Part shown: positions 50,092 through 62,031 of the stretch, one piece after another
How the letters are laid out: each line of letters opens with the position of its first letter
How positions within the stretch are numbered: the first letter of the stretch is position 1
Origin: Pomacea canaliculata
Taxonomy: Eukaryota > Mollusca > Gastropoda > Architaenioglossa > Ampullariidae
DNA length: 64,000 nucleotides
Assembly (NCBI RefSeq): GCF_003073045.1
Contig: NC_037595.1
Span: 1,426,001-1,490,000 of the forward strand
Direction: 5' to 3'
The notes under the pieces: generated by a model
What the model was told of the DNA's origin: nothing
The model's input: the letters and a program-made list of their open reading frames with translations, nothing else
The model's database searches: none
Translations under genes and position numbers: made by a program

Positions 50092-50374
50092 ACACTGAAC
50101 CATAGACACAGGCAATGGACGGACAGACCAAAAAACCCCAAAACACAGATGTAACCAAAAACATTGGCAGTGGACAGACAGAGAGACAGACTGCAGCTGT
50201 AACCAATGAATGAAGACAGAGAACAAAGACAACCTACAAACATAGCTGATGGACAGAAAAGACAAATAATTACAGCCAATGAATAGACACAAGATGGACT
50301 CGTGAAGTGAATAGACAGACCAAAGATAGAACCACTGACACAGACACAGACACAAACACACACACACACACACA
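50092..50374. repeat. Degenerate GACAGAC/AACCAATG satellite ending in (CA)n
   Basis: Loose repetition of ACAGAC, GTAACCA and CCAATGAAT motifs, closing with (GACACA)n and (CA)n at 50335-50372. Confidence 0.6.
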
Positions 50375-53300
50375 ACATCATATCATATTATTTTCATTAT
50401 GTCTGCGAGGCAGGGTAATGAAATAAATCAAATGGCACCAGACGACATAAACCATCTCTCTCTGTCTCTCTCTGTCTCTGTCTCTGTTACTATTTCTGTA
50501 AACATCTCGCTTTAACAGACATGTTGACAGAAATAGTATTTTACACATTTTTGCATTTCAATATTTGAACATTTTCGAGGGAACTTTTTAAGACATTTCA
50601 AGATGTCTTTGTCACCAGACCATGCGACAATTCATTAACATCGAGTCTCGCCATAGTTTTCTTGCGATGCCCTCCACTTTTTTTTAAGTTTAGTTGGAAG
50701 TGAAAAAAAATCAAATTACATTTTGAAAAATCAGTTTAGTTCCGCGGAATGCTGTGATCAGTATGCATTCATTTTGTTAGAGAGTTGGCCAAATGACAGC
50801 ATCACGTGACAGTCACGTGGTAGCTTGAGGCTTTGACATTTTTTACACTTTCCCGGATTCTAGTGCCAAAGGAATAAAATAAAAATCAGTCATGATATAT
50901 TACTTATAAACAGTTTAAATGTTTTGCAATATTACAGTCGATATTGCGACTGAGATAAAATATAAAGTGCTGTTCTATGAAATGTGAAAATGAGAAATTT
51001 ATTTCTGTAAGCAGTTAAATGTTACAATGAAGTCGTTGCCATAGCAACTGTATCTGTAGATGGTCGATTCCAATGACAGGAATCGTGTTGGTGGAAATTC
51101 TTCTGAATGATGGCTAGAGTGGACTTTCAGGTGTTTGGGATGCAAAGCATGGTCGGCGGTGATGAGGTACACAGTGTTGGTTGATGGATAATTTGACATG
51201 TTTACAGACTTTTAGAAACTGGCGAATGTGTCGGTATTTCCTACCAGCTTCTCTGCCGTTGGTGTTGAAAAGTATACAAGGAGGAGAGTACACTTTTAGT
51301 ATTCATATTGTGATAGGCATGAAAGACGCGGATTTTTAACATCTACGAACTTATTTACCACGTGACATGTACTTGTATTGCCTCGCGACACCAAGTCCAC
51401 GTGACATCACGTGACCTTTATAGTAAGTTATGTAAATCATTGGACATCCCGACATTAACTCCTTTCGTAAAAGATTGTGACTCCTACTGTCAGCTGTTAC
51501 TCTACGTTTAAGCATTACCATTTATATTAATACGATTAAAGATTCGGTGAAAAAACAAAATACTCAAAGTGACAGTCTACACACACCAACGGACACCAGC
51601 ACACGAGGACACATTACACTTTCAACCTGAGGACACTGAGGACAGTTCAAGAATTATCATGACCAGATGCTATGTTTAAGGGCGAAACGAAACGACACAT
51701 TTTCTTTTAATAAAAGTTTTAAAAAATGTTTCTTGGTATTGAAAAAAAACGAAAGAATTACTTTCTTCTTGGATAAACTGCAGTTCGCGAGTGTTTTGTC
51801 ACGATTTCTGGATGAACAAAGTAGTAGAGGGCTTAAAGGTGAGAGAATGTTCTGAGACACCATCCTTACTCTTACCTGTGACGGTGAGGTGTACCAACGT
51901 TACTCTTACCTGTGAGGGGAAGTGTCACACACCCAAGCCTCACCTTCTGTCACACGACTGTCGTGCGCTGGGCTGGAAACGAGCGCCGGCCGTCCTCCTC
52001 TGTTTATGTTTCTCTCGGGGAAATCTCCTCCACCAGGTCGCCGGGCCAGGAACCTTCAAGCACTCGTCAGGAGCAAACCACAGCACGTGAGTTGGACTAA
52101 AAGAGAAAATAATGTATTGGTATTAATAACGACCAGCTTACCTTACTGTCGAGTGTTATTGTACACTGGACCATTGCATGTCCTCTACCTGTGGCGATAA
52201 TACTCCACTGACGCAGCTTACGTCTGCCCCCAGCTCATATCTCCTACCTCGTTCCTCCTATCCTCTTACCGGACGTGACCTATGCCAGGGGTAACTACGT
52301 CCCCCGTATACTACGTGATCTTGGAGACAAGTGCTCGCTTATCACAATTATTTCCGCTCTAACGATTAGCCGTTAGCTTGTGTGTTGTCTACCAGCCTCT
52401 CGACAGACAATAATTTATAAAACAAACGGCATTTATTTCAGAGAAAAGGACGTTGTTATTACAGGCTGTGTCACAAAAAATGTTTGGATACTGAGTGAGT
52501 CTTTGTGAGTATTGCTGGTTTATTCCTGTTTTGATGTTTAGTGAGTAATGCTCATTTATTAATGTCGTGATGTTTAGTCAGTATATGTTGGTTTGCTAAA
52601 TGTCGAGAGAAGCTGACTACACTAACACACCAAACCTTTCTTCACCTCACCGTGAGAGCAAGATTTTGACCCTACACCTTAATTACATAATTATGCTTGT
52701 GTGTCTCTCTATCTGCACTATTTGCACTATTTGTACTATTTGTACTACCATTAGTAGTGTGGAGCAATGCTGTCACCCTGTTAGCGCCCTGCACCACAAT
52801 ATTTCTAGACCCACAGACGGACAGGATTCGTGTTTCCGGGACCTCAGAGTGACAGACTCTCTGTTCGGTTTCATCTTGCAAAATTCACCTTTCATGTCTA
52901 CCCTCATCTTCAAAGACAAAGATAAAGATGTCACAGATTTGTCACAGGTGACAGATCACGTAAAGACAAGAAAAAAAAAACTCTGTAATATCCTGTTGTA
53001 TCGACAAACGCACGGCGAACAGCAGACAGAGAGAGAGAACTGGGGGAAGTCGGTGTGTAGTTTAGGTGCATGTTCACATGTGAACAATATGTCTACGTGA
53101 TACGTTTTCACACATGAACAGTGTACAAGACGTGATACGTGGTCCCCACGTAGTGTACAGACTTGATGTATGGCTGTCTGCAAACAGTCAGCGTTAAGAC
53201 ACGAGACATTGTTCCCCATTAACTCACTCATCATAACTCATTAGCTTTGTCCTCAATTAACAGCAAATGATTCTTTCCACGAATGAAGTGACATGTGACA

Positions 53301-53851
53301 TCCGCCGTCTAGCTGTCTTTATCTCCACCAGCACCCATACCTCCCCCACCCACCCACACACCACTACCCTCAATCCCTCCCACACCAGCACCCCCACTCC
53401 CTCACCCACGCCACTACCCCTAAGAAGGGAGGGAGGGGCCGGCGTGTACATCAGACGAGGCCATGGTGAGCAGGGAGGGGTGTGTGGGAGGGTGTTGCTG
53501 CTGCCCTCGCTGTTTTCCTCCTCGCGCTCGTGACGTCATCAGTCATACCGCGTGCACCGGCGTCGGCACTGTCGTCACCTCTCATCCCTCACCCGCCGCC
53601 ATCTTCTGTCTGTGGCCTTGACCTGCTGTCATCTCTCTCCTCGTCAGTTTGAGTTGTTCCGTTTCCGCTGGGCTATTCTCGTCACGTGATGCATGACGAG
53701 CTGTTCGATCTCTGTTGTGTCCTCTCCACCCGCACCCCAGGTGTCACCACCCGACAACATGTCATCTGCACTGAACACGTGTGTTGACACATCATCAACT
53801 TCAAGAAGAAGTACATCCCAGTAATGCAAAGCCTGTCGACGATGGCTACAT

Positions 53852-54070
53852 TCGGTCCGGTGTAGGTGTTTAATTGCTGTCGATCTCAAATAATTGTTTA
53901 ATTATTGTCGGTCCGGTGTAGGTGTTTAAATACTGTCGGGCTCATATAGGTTTTTAATTAGTGTCAGTCTGGTGTACTTAAGTACTGTCCATCTTATACA
54001 GGTGTTTAAATGCTGTCAGTCCCATACAGGTGTTTAATTACTGTCAGTCTCATACAGGTGTTTAATTACT
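53852..54070. repeat. Minisatellite of about 30-bp units
   Basis: About seven units of the form CTGTCAGTCTCATACAGG plus TGTTTAATTA, with the last three most alike. It lies about 0.85 kb upstream of the vWA gene start. Confidence 0.8.
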
Positions 54071-54932
54071 AGTAATTTTTCGGTACTGCTGTGCTGTGAT
54101 GATGCATCTGACCTTTATTTCAGGCTCATGAAATCCCTGTTTCCCCACTTTGTCTGTCTGTAACACACACAAACACACATTTTTGTATCTCCATGATTGT
54201 TTCCAGTCAAAGAACAAAATGCTGGTGACACCCAGGACACCCACGACACCCAGGACACACCAGTGTGGGTGTCAGCCCAATCTCTGATTTGTAACCTGAG
54301 AGTAAAAACCTTGATATGGGGTAGTGCCATGGCTGTCTGTATTCATGTCCTGACTCATGTTCCCCCTACAGGCCACATTTTTCATGCTTAACTTCCTCTC
54401 GCCCTCATAAAGTCCACTTTAATATCTCCAGTCTTTCTGCAGTGTGTTCTTTTCTTAACTTGCTTTTTTTTCTTTTTCTTTTTTTTTGTCCTCTCTTAAG
54501 GAAGTGTGTACCTGTGTGTCCGTGTGAATGTATATATATATGTGTGTGTGCGTGCTGTGAAAGACTGAGTAAATAAATTACCAAACGCGTTTTCTATTTG
54601 GAAAAAATTGTCCAACAATATCATTAAAACACAGCGGACCTTTGTGGATAGTGTTAAAGCATTTCTTTCCCAGGTGAACTCACCCGTGGCGACGTCTCGC
54701 TGAAGATGACAAGAGAGATCACTCCTTGCGGACTGAGAATAATGTTTTTTTCTGAAGGCAGAGAAGACTGCAATATCTTTGCAAAGAGAAAAATAAATGA
54801 AGAGGTTTCTAACCTTGTTACCTTCTCTGCTCCTTTCAGTCTTCTCTTGCGTAACACAGCGCTAACCTTGTCCACATTGTCTTTTGAAGAACTAAGTCTT
54901 TTTTCTTTGGTTTAGGAGACTCGAGTGTTGCC

Positions 54933-57817
54933 ATGGAGACCTTTGCCGCCATTTACCTGCTTGTTCCTTTCTCCATGTTTGTGCGACTGAGCCAGGCGCA
55001 TGCGCTCACGACAGGTGAGTCCTCTCTGTACACTCGTGACATGGTCATCACAGTTTTTAAAGTCAATGCCATGGCATGTCGTGAGCGTTATTCACATGAC
55101 ATCGTCGTTAACACCTGACTTTTCAAGTTAATAATATCTCATTTATATCTCATAATATCTCAATAATAATATCTCATTTGCTGACATTGAATTCTGTTCA
55201 GGGTCTCTGGATGGGGGAGTTCCGCCAGCAGGGGTAGGGGCAGACTTCAGCTACTTCCCCAGCTACCTGGCGCCTGGGCCAGACTTTCTCTCCGAGCACG
55301 GCGTGACCTCACTGGGGTTAGAGGTCAGCCCTGGGTTTCCCAGCAACCTTCAGGCGGCAAGCCAGCCACCAAGCAAGAGCATCCAAAGTAACATACCTTC
55401 GCTGCTTGCAGCTCTCAGCAGCCAGGTGTTTCCATCAGGTCTCGGCGCTCACCTGTCCCCCGCCTCTGCTCTTTCCTTGACCGGCAACCAGTTCGCTCCC
55501 CTGGTTCAACCGGCGTCGCAGACATTGTCTCCCATGGCCAAGGCGTTGCTTATCTTGCAGCAGTTGCAGCAGGCATCTAAGGGTAGCTACCGGACGCTTC
55601 AACCCACACCACCCCCTACCCGCCTTGGGGTACCCCGAGTTCTGGGGCCCTCCCCCATGCAGCAGATGGCGTTGTCCAACCTCTTCATCTCTGGACTGGA
55701 GAAACCTGGAGTTCCCAAAGTGCCCGTGGAGGCCATGCCTTCTGGTCCTCCGCGAAAACCCGGAGGCCTCCATCCCATCCCGGGCCTGAGTGCCCCTCCA
55801 ACTGCCGCAATCGAAGCCCCGGTTGCCAAGGAAACACGTTCGGACTGCGACCCGCTGGTGGACGTGATCTTCGCGCTGGACGACCTGCAGTCGCTGTGGT
55901 TGGCCCGTGACGCCATACGTCATTACGTCACGCACGTGCGGCCGGCCGGCAAGGCACGCTTCGGTGTGATGCTGTGCGGTGCCGACCACACCTTCTACAC
56001 GGCGCTGCACGTGCACCTCACGGGGCTGCTGGCCAGCCTGGAGGACCTGCAGCACGCCAACGTCACGCTGGATCCACTCACGCTCCAGCAGCCTGACACA
56101 CCCGGCTTCCGCTCCAGCAACAACCCGTACCCACCCCGGGTGTCCGAGGACTTTGCTCAGACAGACGCTAGATGTCTAGAGACCGCCTATTACATGTTCA
56201 TGTATCAGGTAGGTCACGTGTTTAAATACTAAGTGGAGAAGAGGAAAGATATACAGAGAGAGAGAGAAGTGGGATGAATAAGGAAAGCGAACGAATGAGC
56301 ACACGAAAAAGTGAGAGAAAGATTGAATGACGTAGTGTGAAAGAGAGGGAGAGAGAGTTAGTGAGTGACTAAGAGAAAGAGCGAGAGACATCGAGTGGGA
56401 GAGGCTGAGAGAGTGAACAAGAGTGATTAGAGAGTGGATGAGAATATGAGGGAGTGAATGAGATAGCTCAGGAGGAGTGGGTGAAAGAGTGAGAAGGAGA
56501 AAGAGAAAGAGAAAGAAGCCCCAGAGCACGTCTTTCTGTTCATGTTACGCGATACACGTGTTAAACGATCACATGACCACATCCCGATGTCGTCTGCTAC
56601 TTGCAGAGCCGCGACTACGTCACCCGTCTCCTGACGGCCATCTTGTCCAAGGATCGATGGTCAGGTGACCAGGTGGTGGAGGAGGCTCGCTACTTGCAGT
56701 CCTTTAACGTGTCGATGATGGTGCTGGCTCAAGGCGCCCTACCCGCCGCCGTCATGACGTCACTGCAAGCCATGGCGTCATCACCCCCGTTATTCCGCGC
56801 CGTCACCGACAACGTCACCTTGCACGCTCTGCCCGCCATCATTGCTGACGTCATGTGCATGCGTAAGTACAGGCTGCTGACTCAACAGAATTTAAACATT
56901 GGGGTTTCCTGGAATCCTCCTGTGTTTTCTGTTAATTGTGTTTTTCTGTTAATAGCGATAAGACAGCGAGATGTCAGTGTAACCAAAGATGGCGTAGCAT
57001 CGCCTGGCTGGGTTTGAACCGTCACAGTAATATTGTAACAGTCAAGTGCACTCTTTGTATCATGACGGTTCTTTCTTGCTGTGGGGAAAGTGTTTCAAAG
57101 TATGGGAGGGACACATGAAATAGGAATGTTAGCTGGAATGGTCCTTGTATGGCGTATGGAGAATAAAATTGATGTCGGAACTCTTCCAGCCAGTCGGTGA
57201 TCCTTTCCAGGGGTCGCAATGGCTTTTCTGCATTGAAGGCGTGTCACTTCAGGTCTAAAATATCACTGGTGCACTGGTTTCTCAAATTTATGTTAGTCTT
57301 TTACTAATTTGAATACTCTTTTGTAATAGATAAATAAATACCCCAAAATGTGAAACATCTTTTCAAATTAAAATCTGACTGGCTTTTGTTTTCTCCCGGT
57401 CCTTCAAGCCTCTACAGGTAACGTCACGGTGACTGTGGATGGAGAGTCGACGACACTGGCAAACTCTACTGGTAGGTATGAATGTCATGTTCACCTGATC
57501 TACCTACCTGTACGCTGCTGTCCTGAATGTCTTTCCACAAAGGGAGCTAGGACTACTCCTTACTCTGATGATGTGTATAGATTGTGTCATTTACATCCGT
57601 GTTTGTGAGTTTGTATACTCATTGCCATAAAACTCAACGGAATGAATAAGATTTGTTACTTTATTTTGCAGGTGCAGTGGGCGGCACTTGTCGTCTGCAG
57701 AACGCCACGTCACTAGAGCGCATCACTGACTTCGGACAGTTCTTCGGCCGCCGTAGCGACGTTGTGGTCTGCACCTCGGGTACTCGCCCTGACCTCCATG
57801 CGTGCGCATGCGTGTGA
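54933..57817 (+). CDS. Secreted protein with degenerate von Willebrand A domain
   Basis: Exons: 54933-55014, 55202-56208, 56607-56862, 57418-57471 (or from 57409) and 57672-57817. All are in phase, giving 514 or 517 residues. The ATG at 54933 (GCCATGG) starts a signal peptide, METFAAIYLLVPFSMF, with likely cleavage after AHA at residue 24. Residues 25-240 are Pro/Gln/Ser/Leu-rich. Residues about 245-448 read as a vWA fold: DVIFALDDLQS, ARDAIRHYVTHV, FGVMLCG, ASLEDLQHANVT, VEEARYLQSFNVSMMVLAQG and LPAIIADVMC. The metal site DxSxS is replaced by DDLQS, so metal-dependent ligand binding is doubtful. The last 48 residues contain five cysteines. vWA proteins of this size occur in molluscan extracellular and shell matrices, but no function is assigned. 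Confidence 0.8.
56240..56520. repeat. Purine-rich GAGA-type degenerate repeat
   Basis: It fills the intron between the vWA gene's exons 2 and 3 (56209-56606). Irregular GAGA/GTGA repeats give artificial Ser/Leu-rich open frames on the minus strand. Confidence 0.8.
56863..57671 (+). other. Last introns of the vWA gene
   Basis: 56863-57408 and 57472-57671 are introns with no recognisable element. GGGTTTGAACC near 57010 recalls a tRNA T-loop but the rest of a tRNA is absent. Confidence 0.6.
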
Positions 57818-58092
57818 ACTGGGGTACCCACACAGCAGTTGATGTCGTAACAGCAGCAAAACCTCGTGTGGAGTCAACTGTTGAGACTAACCGTCATTAT
57901 ATTTCAAACCGGGGACGTGTGACTGTGGCTGCAGGGTTGTTGCAGAAAAATAGATTTTAAAAGGAATTTGTGTTTGGTCGTGTTGACTATTCTGGGGAAG
58001 GTTGAAGGGTCTGGCGAGATGTGTTTAGTTGTTTTTAAAAAGTTAACCGCCATTCTGCGACACCAACACCCACACCTCAGTTGTAGATGGTA

Positions 58093-58098
58093 AATAAA
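58093..58098 (+). terminator. Polyadenylation signal, vWA gene
   Basis: AATAAA 276 bases after the stop codon. A second AATAAA at 58615-58620 lies beyond a repeat and is less likely. Confidence 0.55.
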
Positions 58099-58239
58099 GG
58101 GACATAACTGTACAGTGTAGCGAAGGCTGATAACAGCTGAGTGCTGGAACCTGAATTTAATAATTGTTATGCTCGGTGCCCTCTCCCTCTCAAAAATTAG
58201 TTGACCCTTTTGACCTTAGGGTCCCTCATTAATGTGTTA

Positions 58240-58305
58240 GTCAGTCTCTCTCTCGCTTTCTCTCTCTCTCGCTCTCTCGCTCGCTCTCTCGCTCTGCTGT
58301 TTGTA
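58240..58305. repeat. (TC)n microsatellite with CG interruptions
   Basis: TCTCTCTCGC-type run, interrupted every 8-10 bases by a G. Confidence 0.9.
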
Positions 58306-58385
58306 TGAACATTTGTTTTTCTATATTTGTCTATAAATTATTAGTAATCACCTCCGCTGATTTTTTCCTTTGACCTTCGCTTACT

Positions 58386-58502
58386 ATCCATGTCTCGTTC
58401 TTGTCTCAAGCGCTAAGAGCATGCTCTTACGAGGGCTAGCATGCACTATACAATTCTTGTATCATTATCGTCGTCCTCGTCGTCGTCATCATCATCATCA
58501 TA
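58386..58502 (+). mobile_element. Interspersed repeat tail, second copy, with (TCN)n end
   Basis: CTATCCATGTCTCGTTCTTG followed by AGCGCTAAGAGCATGCTC and ACAATTCTTGTATCATTATC matches 17157-17250. A (TCG)n(TCA)n run at 58464-58502 forms the 3' end, as expected for a non-LTR retroelement. Confidence 0.6.
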
Positions 58503-59646
58503 CTGATTGCACTTGAGAGAGAGAGAGAGAACGCATATTTTTTATGTCTCCACTCATGCGTGTCTGCTCGTCAGTGTCTGTCTCTTGTCCCATGGTGATT
58601 AGTGTTCAACACAGAATAAAGATTTCGCTGAAATGTGAAGACCACTGGCTTTACATTTTATTGCAGAAGGACATTGCATGCATTTATTCTAGTAAGATAT
58701 ATTGTGTACATGTACTTTGCCAATATGAATACCATATTACGTGAGCAATGCATTACCATGATAAGTACATTACACAGACATTGCGTGACAGTTACACTTG
58801 AAAGGCAAATGTTTGCTTCCCCTCATTGTAACAAGCTCTCCCTCCGTTTACAGCAATCCCTCATTATTACAGTCTATGAGACACTTGATTGCTATTCTCT
58901 ACTGTCCTTACAGCCCCTAATAAAATAGCCTGCTAGCCCCTGATATTGTTATAAGCTAACTACCCAGTGCCCGGTCCATAATAAATTAGACTGACATCTC
59001 CTCAAGCTCCACGAGATGCTGCAAACAGGGGCTGTGGTGGGCTACACATGACAGAAAATAAAACCCACGCTGATCAAAACAGGATCCACCATACACTAGA
59101 CACGAAAAATAGAATTCATTCTACACAAGACACGGAAAATACGATCCATGCCACGAGGACCTTCTCCACCAACAAAGAAAGATAACCACGGACATTTCTT
59201 GGCTTTGAAAGCAAACAACAGTTGCGCCCCTTTGATCAAGACCCGCACCTCGCGATCCGATCCGTTACATTCGTTTCTTACATCTGAGTCAAATGTCTTT
59301 AATATCATGGCTTCTTATAACTGACTCAAATCGCTAATTTTTTTATTTCTTATTTTAATGGTAAGATTTTTTACTACCGATTCTAATCTTCTCATTGCTC
59401 CGACTGTTTATTTTTTAACTGAACATAACTATGTTGACAAGTAGGGAGTTCTAAGGATTTTTTTTTTTTTTCATTCTAAACACAAGGTGACCGCATAATT
59501 CAGAACAAGACAGGAAAGATTATTTACTTCAAGCGTGGTTTTTAGTAAATACAACATCACCATCCAAAATACAATAGGGGTTGTTTTGAAAGTGCCTTTT
59601 ACAACAGCGTGCAAATGTTCTAAGAGGGAACATAGATAAAATGCTT

Positions 59647-59859
59647 CTATAAATCACGTTGGCCATGTATTGTTTCCATGTACTCATGTTCTGACATCGT
59701 GCCAAGCCACCATCTCGCCGTCTCCATCCTCTCTTTGAACTTCTGACAGTGGAGCGATTGCCCTTTAGGTGTTAAACACTCGACGCACCGATAAGGTGCA
59801 ACACGTGCAGCAGCATTGCACCGAGTGCACGACAGGAAAACACACTTTTTGCCCCTCAT
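59647..59859 (-). CDS. Hypothetical 70-residue protein with paired CxxC motifs
   Basis: Not recognised. The frame reads CTRC, ten residues, then CVEC, a C-x2-C-x10-C-x2-C arrangement seen in small zinc ribbons. A charged helix with ARWWLGTMSEHEYME and the stop follow. Amino-acid composition is more protein-like than neighbouring frames. The bases just before the ATG form CTGACAG, so it could also be a spliced exon. It may be a fragment of a larger or transposon gene. Confidence 0.3.
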   Translation of the reverse strand: MRGKKCVFLSCTRCNAAARVAPYRCVECLTPKGQSLHCQKFKERMETARWWLGTMSEHEYMETIHGQRDL

Positions 59860-60689
59860 CTGTCAGCAGTTTCCTCTCTGTCAGCAGTCAGTGGAAGCAG
59901 CCAGTGTTCCTGTGTATCAACCTGAAGCCCGAGTAAACTGAGGAACCTACCCCGCCCTACAGGCTCCATTCGCAGCACTAATTAACTCTCCGAAATCACG
60001 AAGACGAAATAAAACCTCGTTAACTCACCTGAACTTCTGAGGTCGAAATCTAGGGACTGATTCACCCTTTGTGCAGTAAATCTCCGGGGTACAGCGAAAT
60101 GTCGAAAGTGCAAGTGTAGGGAACATTGCTAGACTGTTGCTGTAACTGGATTAAACGATTGTGAGTTTAAAAAAAAAACTTCTTAAGTTCAAGTGACAAC
60201 ACTGCCGAAGTTAATCAAATTAGCTCTGTTAAGAAAGACTTAAGATGAACAGCACTTGAAATCTGCAAAAAACTGCGCAGCTGTCAGGTGCGTCGTTGAG
60301 GTGAGTTCAACTCAGTCAAGTAGGGTTTGCTACTGCAACGTGCTGAATGAATTAAAGTTTATTTATAGCAAATTAAGAACACGAGGATCGAAGTTTAACC
60401 TGATGTCCACTTGCTATGTCACGTGACCTGATGAGCAGGTAGGAAAGTTTCAAGGCTGTCGAGTGGCCAGGTCAAGGCCGCTCTGCGATAAGGAAATCCA
60501 ACTGGAAGGTCAAGGTTCTTCCAGAACCGGTTTCTGTGTCTTTTACACTTCATGAGGCATAAACATCTTGTTGACAAATGCTGCATGTTGTTCTCCTCGA
60601 CAAAGGGATTTTTTGCGTTGGACCCAAAGGACCGGATGTTCCTCAGTTTGGACTAACTTGACGGTGCACAAGCCCTGCTTCTCCCATCA

Positions 60690-60770
60690 CGTTTATATGA
60701 CGTCACCATCATCACATTCATGTGACCTTACCATCATCACCTTTATGACGTCACCATCATCACCATGCAC
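60690..60770. repeat. Short tandem repeat carrying TGACGTCA sites
   Basis: Three units of about 24-29 bases containing ACCATCATCAC. TGACGTCA, a consensus cAMP-response element, occurs at 60698-60705 and 60746-60753, and the middle unit has the mutated TGTGACCTTA. Confidence 0.6.
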
Positions 60771-61069
60771 TGTTGTACTGTTGCAGCAACAACCAACGCA
60801 CCAACGATCTCCACCGCGTGACGGATGCAACTGCGCATGCGCGACACACTAATGCCCTCCACTCTCCTCCAGTTCGTGACACATCCCAAACATTAAAGGC
60901 CGAGGCCGGAATGCCCACGGCCAGTCCATCATGTGTAAGTTCGCATATAAAAGAAAAGAAGATGAGATTCTCATTTCACGAAACATCTATCTGATCAGCT
61001 TTGTGCACGAAGCTACAGACGGCGGCACGCGGTTAGAATACTGTTGTGTACATCTGTATATTGTACTTC

Positions 61070-62029
61070 TGTCACGGACCAGTCCGTGCCTCCTGTGTGT
61101 GTTTTTTTTGAAGCGTGTGACAGTGCTCGGGGGAGGTGTAATTCCCGTGCCTCACGTGGCTCGCGTGGCTAGGAGTGAGTAGTGTTCACCGCACGTTTTG
61201 GCGGGGTGAACTGTTTTTGAGATTCCCAACGCCACCGCCTAGACGGTCGGTTGTACTGAATGTCTGGATTATAGAACCGGGGAATCTGAGAATTTAAGTT
61301 CCTTGCCTAGACAAGGAACTTCGAGAGGAGACCCACTAAAAAGGATAACGAACTTCGAGAGGGGACCCACTAAAGTGGACAAGGTTTTCAAGAGAAGACC
61401 CTAACAGCGGCAAGGTCCAAGAGCCTTCCTATGCCTACTCCATTTTGAGTCTGACGTCCAGAGCGGAGTGCAGTCCGTCGACGTCTTGGAGTGATATTCC
61501 GGGACCCAGTGTTCGGAATTCGTAGCAGCTTGGAGTGTTTATTGTGATATTCCGGGACCCAGTGTTCGGAATACGTAGCAGCGTGGAGTGTGTATTTCTG
61601 GTGTAGCATTGTGTGAGCGCCAGATACGGATATTCTGGAGGAATACGCAGCAGCGTGGAATGTGTATTAGTGTGTTGCGGGAGTGTGTCGGTGTACCTGC
61701 ACGCTCACCGTGGACGGACTGAGTGTTCCTGACGCCGAGATACGTCGGACATTTTGATGCTTACTGAAGTGACTCTGGCAGACGGTAACGTAAGTGTATT
61801 TATATTCTTTATCAGGGAGACCTTTGTACTCTGGACAAGGTTCCAGATTGGTGCTCCGACCTCCATTATCGGACTGATTAGTTACCAATGTATTATTGAT
61901 GTTTTGACGAGTGAGAGGTAGAGTTGTGTATTTTATGTTTGTGTGTATATTAAACAGACGTCCCAACCTGGAAGTGATCTCGTGTCGTTTTTCGTAAAGA
62001 ATGCGCAAGTCCGACGTAAGGTCGTGACA
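61070..62029 (+). mobile_element. 5' LTR of a Ty3/gypsy-type retrotransposon
   Basis: The 960-bp segment begins TGTCACG and ends CGTGACA, a perfect 7-bp inverted terminal repeat with TG...CA ends. It is directly followed by a tRNA primer-binding site, which fixes the right border. It contains internal tandem repeats of 34 bp (61316-61383) and 53 bp (61491-61670) and a perfect palindrome next to its left end (61073-61088). The 3' LTR lies outside the window, so the left border rests on the terminal inverted repeat only. Confidence 0.75.
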
Positions 62030-62031
62030 TT

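Larger units (their letters stand above)
48256..54915. other. Intergenic region rich in MITEs and satellites
   Basis: It contains an (AAT)n run, two hAT-type MITEs (49049, 49915), a GACA-rich degenerate satellite (50092-50374), a 36-bp degenerate repeat near 52507-52600 (GTGAGTA-TGCT...GATGTTTA), and a 30-bp minisatellite (53852-54070). Frames open across 50850-52200 lack recognisable features. An acceptor TTCTTTGGTTTAG at 54915 marks a likely 5' UTR exon of the next gene. Confidence 0.6.
58099..61069. other. Intergenic region before the LTR retrotransposon
   Basis: It contains the repeats at 58240-58502, one candidate minus-strand small gene (59647-59859) and a TGACGTCA-containing tandem repeat (60690-60770). 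Nothing else is recognised. Confidence 0.6.

Noticed and set aside
49855..50373. 172-codon minus-strand frame
   Set aside because: It spans a hAT MITE and a GACA/CA satellite. The Cys/Leu/Ser-rich protein is a product of repeats.
56176..56529. 117-codon minus-strand Ser/Leu/His-rich frame
   Set aside because: It is the complement of the purine-rich repeat in the vWA gene intron.
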